From assembly GCA_963795805.1 (NCBI GenBank), contig CAWCIV010000004.1, forward strand, positions 1,364,001 to 1,428,000: 64,000 nt of DNA. The letters are read 5' to 3'. Below, one piece after another: positions 1 to 8,515 of the stretch. Every line of letters begins with the position of its first letter. Position 1 is the stretch's first letter. The stretch comes from JALYYC01 sp963795805 (GTDB lineage: Bacteria; Chloroflexota; Dormibacteria; CF-121). The notes under the pieces are model-generated. The model was not told the DNA's origin. It saw only the letters and a list, made by a program, of their open reading frames with translations, and ran no database searches. The position numbers were made by a program, and so were the translations under genes.

Positions 1-480
1 CAGCGCGGCAAGGTCGTGATGGGTGAAGGGCCGGTCCTCGTAGCGACTGAGAACCAGCAAGCCGATCGCCCGCCCGCCGTGCACCAGCGGCATGACAGCC
101 GTGTGGCGCACCGCGGTCAGCGCCTCCCGGAACTCCGGCGCGGCCTCGCCGACCGCGAGCTGGCCTCCGAAAGTGGGCTGAAGCGTCTCCATTGCCTGCT
201 TGACGACCGGCTGCCCGGCGAAGTACTCGTTCGAGTACCGCTTGCCGACCCAGGTCAGCGCCCCCGCTCGCCCATACGTCGCCTCGATCACGATCGAGCC
301 GGCGTCGAGGCTCGAGAGAGTGGCACGGTCCGCTTGAACGGCATGGATGCCCCGTTCGAGCACACGGGCGATGACCTCGCGGGAGTCGAGAGATCCCGAG
401 ATGTCGAGCGCGATCTGCACCAGCTCGGCCACTTCATCCCGAGCCTCGTCTCTGGGTGGAATCGGCTTGGCTAGCGCCAT
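1..480 (-). CDS. GAF domain signalling protein (N-terminal part, cut by window edge)
   Basis: Reading the minus strand from an ATG at 478-480 gives 160 residues open to the window edge. After a short helical lead (residues 15-35, 'VAELVQIALDISGSLD'), residues 36-160 look like a GAF domain: 'ADRATLSSLD', a central 'SNEYFAGQPVVKQAM' helix and the closing strands 'AVMPLVHGGRAIGLLVLSR'. GAF domains bind small ligands or act as dimeric sensor modules; this one is probably cytoplasmic because no signal peptide or membrane segment is visible. The C-terminal part, which would show whether this is a histidine kinase, cyclase or phosphatase, lies outside the window. It diverges from the lipoprotein gene at 646. 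Confidence 0.75.
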   Translation of the reverse strand, partial: MALAKPIPPRDEARDEVAELVQIALDISGSLDSREVIARVLERGIHAVQADRATLSSLDAGSIVIEATYGRAGALTWVGKRYSNEYFAGQPVVKQAMETLQPTFGGQLAVGEAAPEFREALTAVRHTAVMPLVHGGRAIGLLVLSRYEDRPFTHHDLAAL

Positions 481-645
481 TGACGGCTCCCGATCATTAC
501 CGAACGCACAGCCTAGCGCAAAAAAGGCGTTTCCGCTTCCCAATTTGCGCCACTATGATACTGACGCCTTGCAACATCTGATATTCGTCCGGAAAGCGTG
601 CGATGAACGCCGGAACCTTTCAGCCGTCTGCCTGGTTTCCCCCTT
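481..645. promoter_or_regulatory. Divergent intergenic region with a weak promoter candidate
   Basis: This 165-bp stretch separates the GAF gene (minus) and the lipoprotein gene (plus). It is more A/T-rich than its surroundings. A TATGAT hexamer at 554-559 lies 17 bp after TTCCGC (531-536) and could be a -10/-35 pair for the plus-strand gene. The -35 match is poor, so this is only a suggestion. No small gene is evident. Confidence 0.25.
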
Positions 646-1683
646 GTGAGACGTGTCGTGCCTGCTGGCCTCGTCCTTGTCCTCACCGCGTGCACGGGAT
701 CGCCGGCGGCCGCAAGGGCGAGCCCAACGGGGGCAGCATCGGTTGCCCCCAGTCCTGCGGCCGTGAGCTCATCAGGGACGGGCGCGTGCCGGCTGCCGAT
801 CGTTGAGTACACGCAGCAGGCGCAGGGTCTGGTCCCGATGCGCGGGTTCCTCTCGGTGCCGGGCCTCCAGTTTACGGCCGACCCGGATGGCGGGTTTGTC
901 CAGGACGGGAACACCTACCATTCCACGGCGCGGCCCCACCTCAACGGCGGCGGCGCCGGGGCGGGGGCCTATGACTGGCCGCTTCTTCGGTGGCTCCCGG
1001 TGGAACTCCGGAACGTTTCGCCGGACGGCGCACATTACGCCTATCAAAATAGTTCCGGCATCCACGACGTCGAGGTGGCGACGGGAAAAGACCGCACCCT
1101 GGCGGGATCAAGCGGTGTCGACGCCGTCCTTTACTACGCGACAGAGGGCATCTATTTCAACCACGGGGCCTGGGAGGGCCCTCCCGGGCCAGGGTTGTGG
1201 CTCCTCGACCCGGCCACCGGCAAGGTCCAGACCGTCTTTACGGACAAACGTGTCGATACGGTCGGGGGCTTCGCCGCGTGGCTCCCGTGGGTGAATCCCG
1301 CGGACTCGCATCCACTCCAATCAAGCTACAGCGGCGGACCGCTTCCGAACCAGGCCGATCGTCGTGACCTCAATGGCGGCGCGACAGTCCCCTGGTTCTA
1401 CCAGCCGGGAAAGTTCGTCACGGTGGTTGGCTTTGACCAGGACAGGCGAGCGCTCATCAACGTGTCCTCCGGCGAATCGGTCCCGGGAATCAACGAGATA
1501 TGGCTCGTGCCGACGGCGAACCAGGGCACCAGGATCTTCACGGGGCCAGAGTTACCGCGGATCGTCGGGGACTCGCACGGTACCTGGCTGTCGGACAGGC
1601 GCGGAATCTGGCTCTACACCTTCGCCCAGGGCCTGGTCCATGTCTCCCCGATCGTCGCCGACGTTGCCGGCAGGTGCCAGTAA
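646..1683 (+). CDS. Secreted lipoprotein, probable TolB/WD-like beta-propeller
   Basis: 345 residues from a GTG start. The N-terminus is a lipoprotein signal: basic 'MRR', a hydrophobic stretch, then the lipobox LTAC with the lipidated Cys at residue 16, followed by a low-complexity Ala/Ser/Pro/Thr linker. The mature part has repeated strand-turn patterns typical of beta-propellers, such as 'SPDGAHYAYQ', 'GIHDVEVATGK' and 'GLWLLDPATGK', so I infer a TolB/WD40-like fold on the outer face of the membrane. No catalytic motif is visible. The ligand and role are unknown. It stands alone on the plus strand and converges on the alpha/beta hydrolase gene 17 bp downstream. Confidence 0.65.
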   Translation: MRRVVPAGLVLVLTACTGSPAAARASPTGAASVAPSPAAVSSSGTGACRLPIVEYTQQAQGLVPMRGFLSVPGLQFTADPDGGFVQDGNTYHSTARPHLNGGGAGAGAYDWPLLRWLPVELRNVSPDGAHYAYQNSSGIHDVEVATGKDRTLAGSSGVDAVLYYATEGIYFNHGAWEGPPGPGLWLLDPATGKVQTVFTDKRVDTVGGFAAWLPWVNPADSHPLQSSYSGGPLPNQADRRDLNGGATVPWFYQPGKFVTVVGFDQDRRALINVSSGESVPGINEIWLVPTANQGTRIFTGPELPRIVGDSHGTWLSDRRGIWLYTFAQGLVHVSPIVADVAGRCQ

Positions 1684-1700
1684 AGTCAACCGATTCCACC

Positions 1701-2576
1701 TTAAGTGGCCTGGCTCAGGACCTCCCGCAATCTTCGGGCGAATGCTTCGGGTTGGCCCGAGTATCCGAACTCGCCGCCCACGAAGCCGCCGTGGTGACTC
1801 GGGAATACGACCGCTTGCTGACCAAGCCGTTCAGCGGTGGCCACGGCCGTGCGCCCGGTGAAGGTTCCCATGGACTCCTCGCCCACGGCGATCACAATGC
1901 GTGTCGCCGACGCGACCAGCGCGTCGAAGTCGGGGCGATAATGCGTGACGCCCCAGGACTGGTCGGAGAGCAGTGGGTCATCACGGGAGCCGTCATCGTC
2001 GGTCGTCATCCCGAACTGGCCGGGATCAGGAACACGCTGGGCGAAGTAGTCGTCGGTGAACTCTCCCCGCCACGACGTCATGGCGATGAAGGCAGCCATG
2101 CCGGCACCCCGACCCCTGGCCTCGTACGCGCCCCGAATACCGATGAGGGCGCGCTCGGCGGCCTCCGCGTCCGGTAGGACCGACACCAGCGGCGGCTCGT
2201 GCGCCACCAGAGCGGTGAGATCGTTGGGGTGGGTGGCCACGAGGGCCAGCGCGGTCACGGCCCCGCCACTGCTCGCGAACATCTCGATCGGGCCGGCACC
2301 AAGAGTCCCGATGAGGGCGTGCACATCATCCGCCTGCACCGTGGGAGAGTGGTCGACCCGGCCGTCTTTGCGGGTGCTCCGGCCGAGGCCGCGTGGGTCA
2401 TAGGTGATCACGGTGCGGTCGGGGAAATGCGACGCCAAGGTCCTGAACCCGCTGGCGTCCATTGGCTGGCCGATCATCAATAGCGGTGGGCGTCCATCGG
2501 CGGTCGGCAGCGGGCCGTGGACGTCGTAAACGATGCACGCCTCTGTGGTTTCAAGCGTGCGAGTGCTCATCGCCAT
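1701..2576 (-). CDS. Alpha/beta hydrolase
   Basis: 291 residues. The fold signature is clear: 'LLMIGQPMDASGF' after strand 3 (oxyanion region), 'YDPRGLGRS' (residues 59-67), and a nucleophile elbow around Ser103 (A-S-S-G-G, a relaxed form of GxSxG). The C-terminal 'HHGGF' near residue 260 would carry the catalytic His. Members act as esterases, haloperoxidase-like enzymes or lactonases; the substrate cannot be told from sequence. A second ATG two codons in (2570) is an equally good start. It is the last gene of the minus-strand run that begins at 12379, 9 bp behind the flavoprotein gene. Confidence 0.8.
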   Translation of the reverse strand: MAMSTRTLETTEACIVYDVHGPLPTADGRPPLLMIGQPMDASGFRTLASHFPDRTVITYDPRGLGRSTRKDGRVDHSPTVQADDVHALIGTLGAGPIEMFASSGGAVTALALVATHPNDLTALVAHEPPLVSVLPDAEAAERALIGIRGAYEARGRGAGMAAFIAMTSWRGEFTDDYFAQRVPDPGQFGMTTDDDGSRDDPLLSDQSWGVTHYRPDFDALVASATRIVIAVGEESMGTFTGRTAVATAERLGQQAVVFPSHHGGFVGGEFGYSGQPEAFARRLREVLSQAT

Positions 2577-2585
2577 CCGAGTTGC

Positions 2586-3962
2586 TCACCCACGATCCGC
2601 GTCCTCGCCGAGCCTGGCAACCGCCTCGCCGACGCCGCGATAGAACGTCGGATACGCATAGATCAGGTGGCGCAGCTCATCGGTGGGAATTTTGGCTTTG
2701 ATCGCCAGTTCGAAGATGCCGAGGATGTCGCCGCCACGGGGGCCCATCGTGGTCGCCCCGACCAGCACGCCCCGATCCGCATCTTCGACCACCTTGATGA
2801 AGCCCTCGTTGCCCGGCCCGTGAATCCAACCGCGCGCGGTGACCGACGCCTTCTGGATCCCGGTCCTGACATTGATGCCCTGCTTGCGGGCGACCGCCTC
2901 CGTGATCCCAGCCGCCCCAACCTCCGGATCGGTAAAGGTCACCCGGGGGAGCGCCGAGTAATCTGCTGCGGGACCACCCTGTCCGAGGATGTCGCGCACC
3001 GCGAGCCGCGCCTGGTACATGGCCACGTGGGTGAAGGCGCCTTTGCCGGTGACGTCGCCGACGGCCCAGATGCGATCTCCCGCGCGTAAGTGGCCGTCCA
3101 CCCCGATGGAGTGGGCCGCCGGATCGAGGCCGACCCGGTCCACGCCGATGTCCTTCAGGTTGGCGCGACGGCCGGTTGCCACCAGCAGGCGCTCGGCGGT
3201 TACCTGTTTGCCACCGTCGAGCTCGATCGCGATCAGGCTGCCCTGCTTGTGGACCGCCTGCACCTTCGCCGACAGGCAGAGCTCGATTCCGTCGCGAGCC
3301 AGAACCCCGGCCAGCACGGCGCCAGCCTCCGGCTCTTCGAGCGCCAGCACATGGTCCATGCCTTCGATGACCGTGACCTGGACCCCGAAACGGGCAAACA
3401 CCTGCGCCAGTTCGAGCCCGATCGCGCCGCCACCGAGCACCGCGAGCGACGCGGGGAGCTCCTCGACCTCGATCGCCTCGCGGTTGGTCCAGTAGGCGAC
3501 GTCCGACAGTCCGGGGATCGGTGGGATCACGGGGGACGTGCCCGTTGCGATGACGATGGCGCGCGACGCCTGGTAGGTGACGCTGCCGACGTTGACCCGC
3601 CCAGCGCCTGCCAGCTTGCCTGAGCCGCGGACGAAACGACCGCCTTTTTTCTCAAAGCGTTCGACCGCGACGCGGTCGTCCCAGTTATCGGTCGCCTCCC
3701 TACGGATCCGTTGCGCCACCGGGGTCCAGTCGGGCACCACCGTGGAGGCGCCCGCGACGCCAGGAATCCGCCGGCCCTCCGCGAGCAGGTCGTCGGCGCG
3801 GATCATCATTTTGCTTGGGACGCAGCCCCAGTAGGGGCACTCGCCGCCGACGAGCCGGTTTTCGATCCCGACCACCTGCAGGCCGGCCTCAGCAAGTAGC
3901 GAGGCGACGGCCTCGCCGCCCACGCCCAATCCGAGCACGACGACGTCAACAAGTTCGGGCAT
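2586..3962 (-). CDS. Pyridine nucleotide-disulfide oxidoreductase-like flavoprotein
   Basis: 458 residues, the usual length for the glutathione reductase/lipoamide dehydrogenase/mercuric reductase family. FAD is bound by GxGxxG at residues 11-16. The redox-active pair is C42-PYWG-C47 in place of the usual CLNVGC-type loop. An NAD(P) site 'LGGGAIGLELAQ' lies near residue 180 and the second FAD motif 'WAVGDVTGKGAFTH' near 300. The dimerisation domain ends in 'YAYPTFYRGVGEAV', where the His of the classical H-P-T active-site motif is Tyr. That argues against true lipoamide dehydrogenase activity, so the substrate (a thiol, quinone or metal) is open. It lies 4 bp after the cyclase-AAA-TPR gene. 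Confidence 0.8.
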   Translation of the reverse strand: MPELVDVVVLGLGVGGEAVASLLAEAGLQVVGIENRLVGGECPYWGCVPSKMMIRADDLLAEGRRIPGVAGASTVVPDWTPVAQRIRREATDNWDDRVAVERFEKKGGRFVRGSGKLAGAGRVNVGSVTYQASRAIVIATGTSPVIPPIPGLSDVAYWTNREAIEVEELPASLAVLGGGAIGLELAQVFARFGVQVTVIEGMDHVLALEEPEAGAVLAGVLARDGIELCLSAKVQAVHKQGSLIAIELDGGKQVTAERLLVATGRRANLKDIGVDRVGLDPAAHSIGVDGHLRAGDRIWAVGDVTGKGAFTHVAMYQARLAVRDILGQGGPAADYSALPRVTFTDPEVGAAGITEAVARKQGINVRTGIQKASVTARGWIHGPGNEGFIKVVEDADRGVLVGATTMGPRGGDILGIFELAIKAKIPTDELRHLIYAYPTFYRGVGEAVARLGEDADRG

Positions 3963-3966
3963 GCGC

Positions 3967-6582
3967 CTAGCCTACTTGGGCGTAGGTAGCGGCTTCCCTG
4001 AGCGTCATCGCCTGGCCCTCGGCCCAGGCCTGGGCGGCCGCCTCTTCGCTCAGGCCCTCGCGCCCGGTGCGGCCCTCCTGCACCGTGAGCAGTCCCGCGA
4101 GTGCGGTACCCGTGCTCGTCCGATGAACGGCCGCGGCGGCCGCAAGCCTGGTCGCCCGGACCGGGTCGCCATTGAGGCGGGCGGTGACCGACAGGTTGTC
4201 GATCTGAATGACCAGTCCGGCAACGTCCTCAGCGGCGTCGAACAGCGCGAGCGCCTCGTGCCAGGCCCTGGCGGCACCGTCAATGTCATCCAGCTTGAGG
4301 CGGACCAGGCCAAGGCTATGGAGGCACCACCCGAGCCCGAACCGGTCGTCGATCCTGCGGAAGGTCCGCTCCGACTCGTTGAGGTCGCCGAGGGCACGGG
4401 AGAACTCGCGCTCAAAGTAGGCGAGGCTGCCGAGCCCCCAGAGGCAGCGTGCGGTGCCCCTGTCGTCGCCGAGCTGCCGAAATGTGGCGAGCGCCTCATC
4501 GAGCAGGGCCCGTGCCTGCGGAATGTTCGTCCGGTTGGCCACCGACGGAAATGCGTCGTTGTAGAGGGCGTTGGCAATAGCCAGGGGGTCGCCGATCTGC
4601 CGGGTGAGGGCAAGGCACTCGTCGTAGAGGGGCTGGGCTTCGGTCATATCGGCCTGCCAGTAGGCAAGACCGGCGGCCGCTTCCAGGGCCCTCAGCCGCT
4701 CCTCTAAGAATTCGTCGGCGTGGGGCATGGCCAGCGCCCGACCGAGCCTGGACCGGCCCTCGTGGAGGTGCCCGCGCATCTGCCAGAAGCGCCAGAGCGC
4801 CGCGCCAAGACACATCGCCATCCGGGCGGCGCTGCTACTGACGAACCAATCGAACGCCGCGCTGAGGTTGTCGTGCTCGCGCTCGAGTTGATCAAGCCAA
4901 CCCTTCTGGTTTGGTCCAAAGATGTCGGCCTGGGCGCGTTCCGCCAGCTCGAGGAAGGCGCGGGCGTGACGATCATGGATCGTCTCCGCCTCACCGCGCT
5001 CGGTCAGTCGCTCGGCGGCGTACTCACGAATCGTCTGCAACATCAAGTAGCGCGGCTCATCGACCTCGGGGAGCCGCCGGAGCAGGCTCTGGTCGGCCAG
5101 CTGATCGAGCCGGTCCTCCAGCGCCCCGCCGATTTCCTCATCCGGCCCGCAGACCGCGTCCGCCTGTTCGAGGCTGCCGCCCCGGGCAAAGGCTGAGAAC
5201 CGCGCAAACAGCCGCTGGGCGTGTGGGTCGAGCAGGTCGTAACTCCACGCGATCGCTCCGCGCAGCGTCTGCTGCCGTCCAGGCAGGTCCCGGGCCGAGG
5301 ATGCCAGCGCCATCAAGGTTTTGTCCAGGCGGGCGAGCAGCGCCGGCGGCGAGAAGAGCTTGGTGCGGGCGGCGGCCAGCTCGATCGCGAGCGGGAGGCC
5401 GTCCAGGCGCTCGCAGATGGCGGCAATCGCGGGCGCGTTCTCGTCGGTTGCACGAAAGTCCGGCTTGACGGCGACGGCACGTTCGATGAACAGACGCACG
5501 CTTTCGTACTGGGATAGGGCATCGAGCGGTGGGAGTGCTTTCGGGTTCGGCAGCCGCAGCGGGGGCACGGGAAACTCCTGCTCGCCGTACAGGTGCAAAA
5601 CGGCTCGGCTGCTGACCAGGATGCGCAGAGGTTCGCTCGCTCGAAGCAGTTGCGCGACCGCCGGGCCTGCCTCGATCACCTGTTCGAAGTTGTCGAGCAC
5701 CAGCAGGGTCCGCTTTCCCTTCAGGTCGTCGAGGAGTCGGTCCATCGGAGCCTGGCTCCCCGTGACCGGGATCGACAATGCCTGCGCGATGGCGGAGGGG
5801 ACAAGCTCCGGATCGCGAACCGCAGACAGTGGCACGAAATACACGCCGTCGGCAAAGGCGCTGAGGAGATCCGCAGCGATCTGCAGGCTGAGACGGGTCT
5901 TGCCGGTCCCGCCGGGCCCGGTCAGTGTCACGAGACGGGCCTTCGCGAGCAACGCCTTGCCTTCGCGAACCTGGTCATCGCGGCCGATGAAGCTGGTCAG
6001 TTGCGTCGGCAGGTTGTTCGGTGTGGCTTCGAGGGTACGCAGTGGAGCAAAGTCCTCCGGAAGGCCCGGGACCATCAGCTGGTACAGCCGTTCTGCTCGT
6101 GCAAGGTCCTTCAATCGGTGGCGCCCCAGGTCCCGCAGGGTCAGACCGTCGGGCATGGCATCCTCGACCAACGCCTTCGTCGTTTCCGAGAGCAGGACCT
6201 GGCCGCCATGGGCGGCGCCGGCCACGCGCGCCCCGCGGTGCACATCTAACCCGACGTAGTCGTGGCCGACGACGGTCGCCTCGCCGGTGTGCAGGCCCAT
6301 GCGAACGCGCACCCGAACGCCAGCGGGCCACGCCTGACCTTCGAGGGCGCGCTGCCCCTTCTCGGCCGCGCTCACGGCATCGACCGCACTGGCGAAGACA
6401 GCGAAAAAGGAGTCACCCTCGGTCCGGAGCTCGTGACCGTGGTGGTTCGCGATGGCGGCCCGCAAAAGCTCGTTATGTTTCGTATGCACGGCGGGGTATC
6501 CGTCGCCCAGCTCCTGGATCAGGCGCGTCGACCCCTGGATATCGGTGAAGAGAAAGGTGACGGTGCCAGTCGGCAGGCTCAT
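3967..6582 (-). CDS. Class III adenylate/guanylate cyclase-AAA-TPR regulator
   Basis: 871 residues. Residues 1-170 are a class III nucleotidyl cyclase domain with metal Asp14 (FTDIQGST) and Asp57 (TEGDSFF). The substrate/transition-state motif 'VGLDVHRGARV' has His115 where Asn is usual. Residues 195-450 are an NB-ARC/MalT-like ATPase with Walker A GPGGTGKT (222-229) and Walker B 'LLVLDNFEQV'. The rest is helical TPR-like repeats. It ends 'LREAATYAQVG' with no LuxR helix-turn-helix, unlike many family members. Known relatives couple ligand or ATP state to cyclase or transcription output. The ATG overlaps the stop of the FMO-like gene upstream (ATGA), so the two are translationally coupled. 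Confidence 0.85.
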   Translation of the reverse strand: MSLPTGTVTFLFTDIQGSTRLIQELGDGYPAVHTKHNELLRAAIANHHGHELRTEGDSFFAVFASAVDAVSAAEKGQRALEGQAWPAGVRVRVRMGLHTGEATVVGHDYVGLDVHRGARVAGAAHGGQVLLSETTKALVEDAMPDGLTLRDLGRHRLKDLARAERLYQLMVPGLPEDFAPLRTLEATPNNLPTQLTSFIGRDDQVREGKALLAKARLVTLTGPGGTGKTRLSLQIAADLLSAFADGVYFVPLSAVRDPELVPSAIAQALSIPVTGSQAPMDRLLDDLKGKRTLLVLDNFEQVIEAGPAVAQLLRASEPLRILVSSRAVLHLYGEQEFPVPPLRLPNPKALPPLDALSQYESVRLFIERAVAVKPDFRATDENAPAIAAICERLDGLPLAIELAAARTKLFSPPALLARLDKTLMALASSARDLPGRQQTLRGAIAWSYDLLDPHAQRLFARFSAFARGGSLEQADAVCGPDEEIGGALEDRLDQLADQSLLRRLPEVDEPRYLMLQTIREYAAERLTERGEAETIHDRHARAFLELAERAQADIFGPNQKGWLDQLEREHDNLSAAFDWFVSSSAARMAMCLGAALWRFWQMRGHLHEGRSRLGRALAMPHADEFLEERLRALEAAAGLAYWQADMTEAQPLYDECLALTRQIGDPLAIANALYNDAFPSVANRTNIPQARALLDEALATFRQLGDDRGTARCLWGLGSLAYFEREFSRALGDLNESERTFRRIDDRFGLGWCLHSLGLVRLKLDDIDGAARAWHEALALFDAAEDVAGLVIQIDNLSVTARLNGDPVRATRLAAAAAVHRTSTGTALAGLLTVQEGRTGREGLSEEAAAQAWAEGQAMTLREAATYAQVG

Positions 6583-8096
6583 GGCACGGGGGCGGATTCC
6601 TTTAGCACTGGCTCGAGGATAGCCTCGACCTCGCGCGCGTAGGGATCACCGTCGAACTGAAGGAGTGGGTGAGGGGCCAGGCGGTGTTCCGTAATCCGGT
6701 TCTTGTGACGCAGGTAGATGGCGGGATAGGGATCGCCCTGTCCGTTGGATTCGAGCGTGATCGCGACCGCGTTCGGGCCGCTCGCATCCACGAAATGCTG
6801 GAGGGGAAGGATTCCGTCGTCGGTGATGCCGGCCCCATCCCGAAACGCGATGACGCGCGACAGGTAGGAGCGCTGGTGCCACACCTCCGGGCCGTGGGTG
6901 GCCTCGTCGAGCAGGACGCGGATCACGTCCCCGGCCGCGAGCGTGGTCGGCGCCGGGTTGAGGCCGAAACGTGCCCTCGCGAGGTGTCGCGCCAGGACTC
7001 GGGCGTTGTAACGATGCCCTTGCACGGCGCCCGAATTGCTCGGAATGCCGTGCTTCTTCAATCCGGCTGATCCCTGGCTCAGCGTGCCGGCGAAGTAGAG
7101 CCCAGGGACGGCGGCGCTCTCCCAGAACGGCGTTTGCGCCGGCAGGCGGCTCTGCCCGTAGGTCGTGACCCCGAGCGCCGGCAGGTCTCGCAGGGGCGCC
7201 GTGAACCCCGTGGCGGCAATCACATCGTCGGCCTCGATGATGAGTTCCCGGCCGTCGTGAGCATTCCGGGTCCGGACGACCATGGCGGCACCGCGCGCCG
7301 CGACCTCCTCGATGGCGGCATCGAGGATGACGACGCCGCCGGCCAGGGCCGCGTCCTCGTAAGGCTGCACGTAGCGGGCGCGCACGCCCACCAGCGAGCG
7401 GGTATTCACCGACAGCTTGGTCGGACTCGGCGACGCGAGCACGATTTGCCGGGCCCAGGGGAGGAGCCCCGTGGCGATCTCAAAACCGGAATTCTGCTTG
7501 CCGACGATGAAGACGCGCCGATCCGCGTAGGTCTCGACCGGGCGGAAGTCGCCGTAATGCGGCACGCGCTCGAGGCCCGGGATCGCCGGGCGGTACGGCT
7601 GCGCCACGCCTACGGCAAAGACCACGACCTCTGCTCGGTATTCACCATCGGAGGTGGACAGCACGAAGTCCGCCCCTTCCCGTCCGGTTGACTCCCACCG
7701 GCAGCCATAGCGAACCTGGACCCCGGTTTCCCCGGCGAAGCGCACCAATCCCTGCTCCATCTCGGGGCGTGAGGGGAAATAGGAGCTGCCATCCATGATG
7801 CCGGTCATCAGCGCGCGGTATCGATCTTCGTCGGCCAGCAAGCTGTTCCAGTCAAATCGTTCGTAGGCGCGTGAGGTGCGACTGACCCAACTGTGCGGCT
7901 TCGTCCAACTCAGCATCCGCTGAAAGATGGGCCAGCGACGGAACATGCCGCCCGGCGCCGGGTCCTCGGAGATCACCGCATGGTCGATGCCAAGCCGGCG
8001 CAGGCTGTAGCTGAGCTGCAGGCCCCCTGGGCCACTACCAACGACGACCAGACGGTAGCGACCGGGAGCGAAAGGCCTGTCGGCTAGCTCAGCCAC
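6579..8096 (-). CDS. FAD/NAD(P)-dependent monooxygenase-like flavoprotein
   Basis: 505 residues from a GTG start that overlaps the end of the cNMP-binding gene by 13 bp. GSGPGG at residues 20-25 binds FAD. A second Rossmann motif near residue 198, 'VGKQNSGFEIA', is the NADPH site typical of flavin-containing and Baeyer-Villiger-type monooxygenases. 'ATGF' near residue 300 is the usual conserved Thr-Gly-Phe. The last 120 residues are an extra C-terminal extension of unknown role. The substrate is not predictable. Its coupling to a cNMP-binding protein upstream and a cyclase downstream suggests that cyclic-nucleotide signalling and this enzyme work together, which is inference. Confidence 0.8.
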   Translation of the reverse strand: MAELADRPFAPGRYRLVVVGSGPGGLQLSYSLRRLGIDHAVISEDPAPGGMFRRWPIFQRMLSWTKPHSWVSRTSRAYERFDWNSLLADEDRYRALMTGIMDGSSYFPSRPEMEQGLVRFAGETGVQVRYGCRWESTGREGADFVLSTSDGEYRAEVVVFAVGVAQPYRPAIPGLERVPHYGDFRPVETYADRRVFIVGKQNSGFEIATGLLPWARQIVLASPSPTKLSVNTRSLVGVRARYVQPYEDAALAGGVVILDAAIEEVAARGAAMVVRTRNAHDGRELIIEADDVIAATGFTAPLRDLPALGVTTYGQSRLPAQTPFWESAAVPGLYFAGTLSQGSAGLKKHGIPSNSGAVQGHRYNARVLARHLARARFGLNPAPTTLAAGDVIRVLLDEATHGPEVWHQRSYLSRVIAFRDGAGITDDGILPLQHFVDASGPNAVAITLESNGQGDPYPAIYLRHKNRITEHRLAPHPLLQFDGDPYAREVEAILEPVLKESAPVP

Positions 8097-8506
8097 TTGG
8101 TTGTGTTCTTGAGCTTGCGCGCCTCGCCCTGGAGAAACCGGAACATCACGCGCGGATGTGCCGTCAGGAAGCTCTCAACTTGCGGCGCCGGGAGGACCAG
8201 GCAGCGCAATGGCCTGGTCGCGATGATATCGGCCACCGGCACCTCGCCCAGAAGGCACGATACTTCCCCGAAGTAGTCACCAGGTCGAAGCGTGCTCCGG
8301 TCGACCCCGTCAACGCGGATCGCGGCGGCACCATCGAGGATGATGAAGAGGCCTGAGCCGCTGACGCCCTGGCGAAGGATGCGCTCGCCTTCCGCAAACT
8401 GCGCCTCGTCGAAAATGTGGGCGATTTCTTCCAGTTGCGGGCTCGTCAAATCGGCGAAGAGCGCAAAGGCCGCGATAGTGTTGACGACGTCATCGGCGAC
8501 GGCCAT
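8084..8506 (-). CDS. Stand-alone cyclic nucleotide-binding-fold protein (pocket degenerate)
   Basis: 140 residues covering a single Crp-type beta-roll. The order is 'FALFADLTSPQLEEIA', 'GERILRQGVSGSGLFIILDGAAAI', then the phosphate-binding cassette 'GDYFGEVSCLLG' with the conserved FGE at 79-81. The arginine that grips the cyclic phosphate (the 'R-T/A-A-T-V' position) is missing: residues 90-94 read PVADI. I infer that it may not bind cAMP or cGMP, or binds it weakly. It has no DNA-binding domain, so it is not a Crp regulator. It lies 9 bp after the MFS gene and overlaps the FMO-like gene. Confidence 0.8.
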   Translation of the reverse strand: MAVADDVVNTIAAFALFADLTSPQLEEIAHIFDEAQFAEGERILRQGVSGSGLFIILDGAAAIRVDGVDRSTLRPGDYFGEVSCLLGEVPVADIIATRPLRCLVLPAPQVESFLTAHPRVMFRFLQGEARKLKNTTKWLS

Positions 8507-8515
8507 GTGTGCGCC

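Noticed and set aside
1690..1715. Small hairpin CCAC-CTTAA-GTGG as a terminator between convergent genes
   Set aside because: Stem of only four base pairs and no T tract; it cannot be supported as a terminator.
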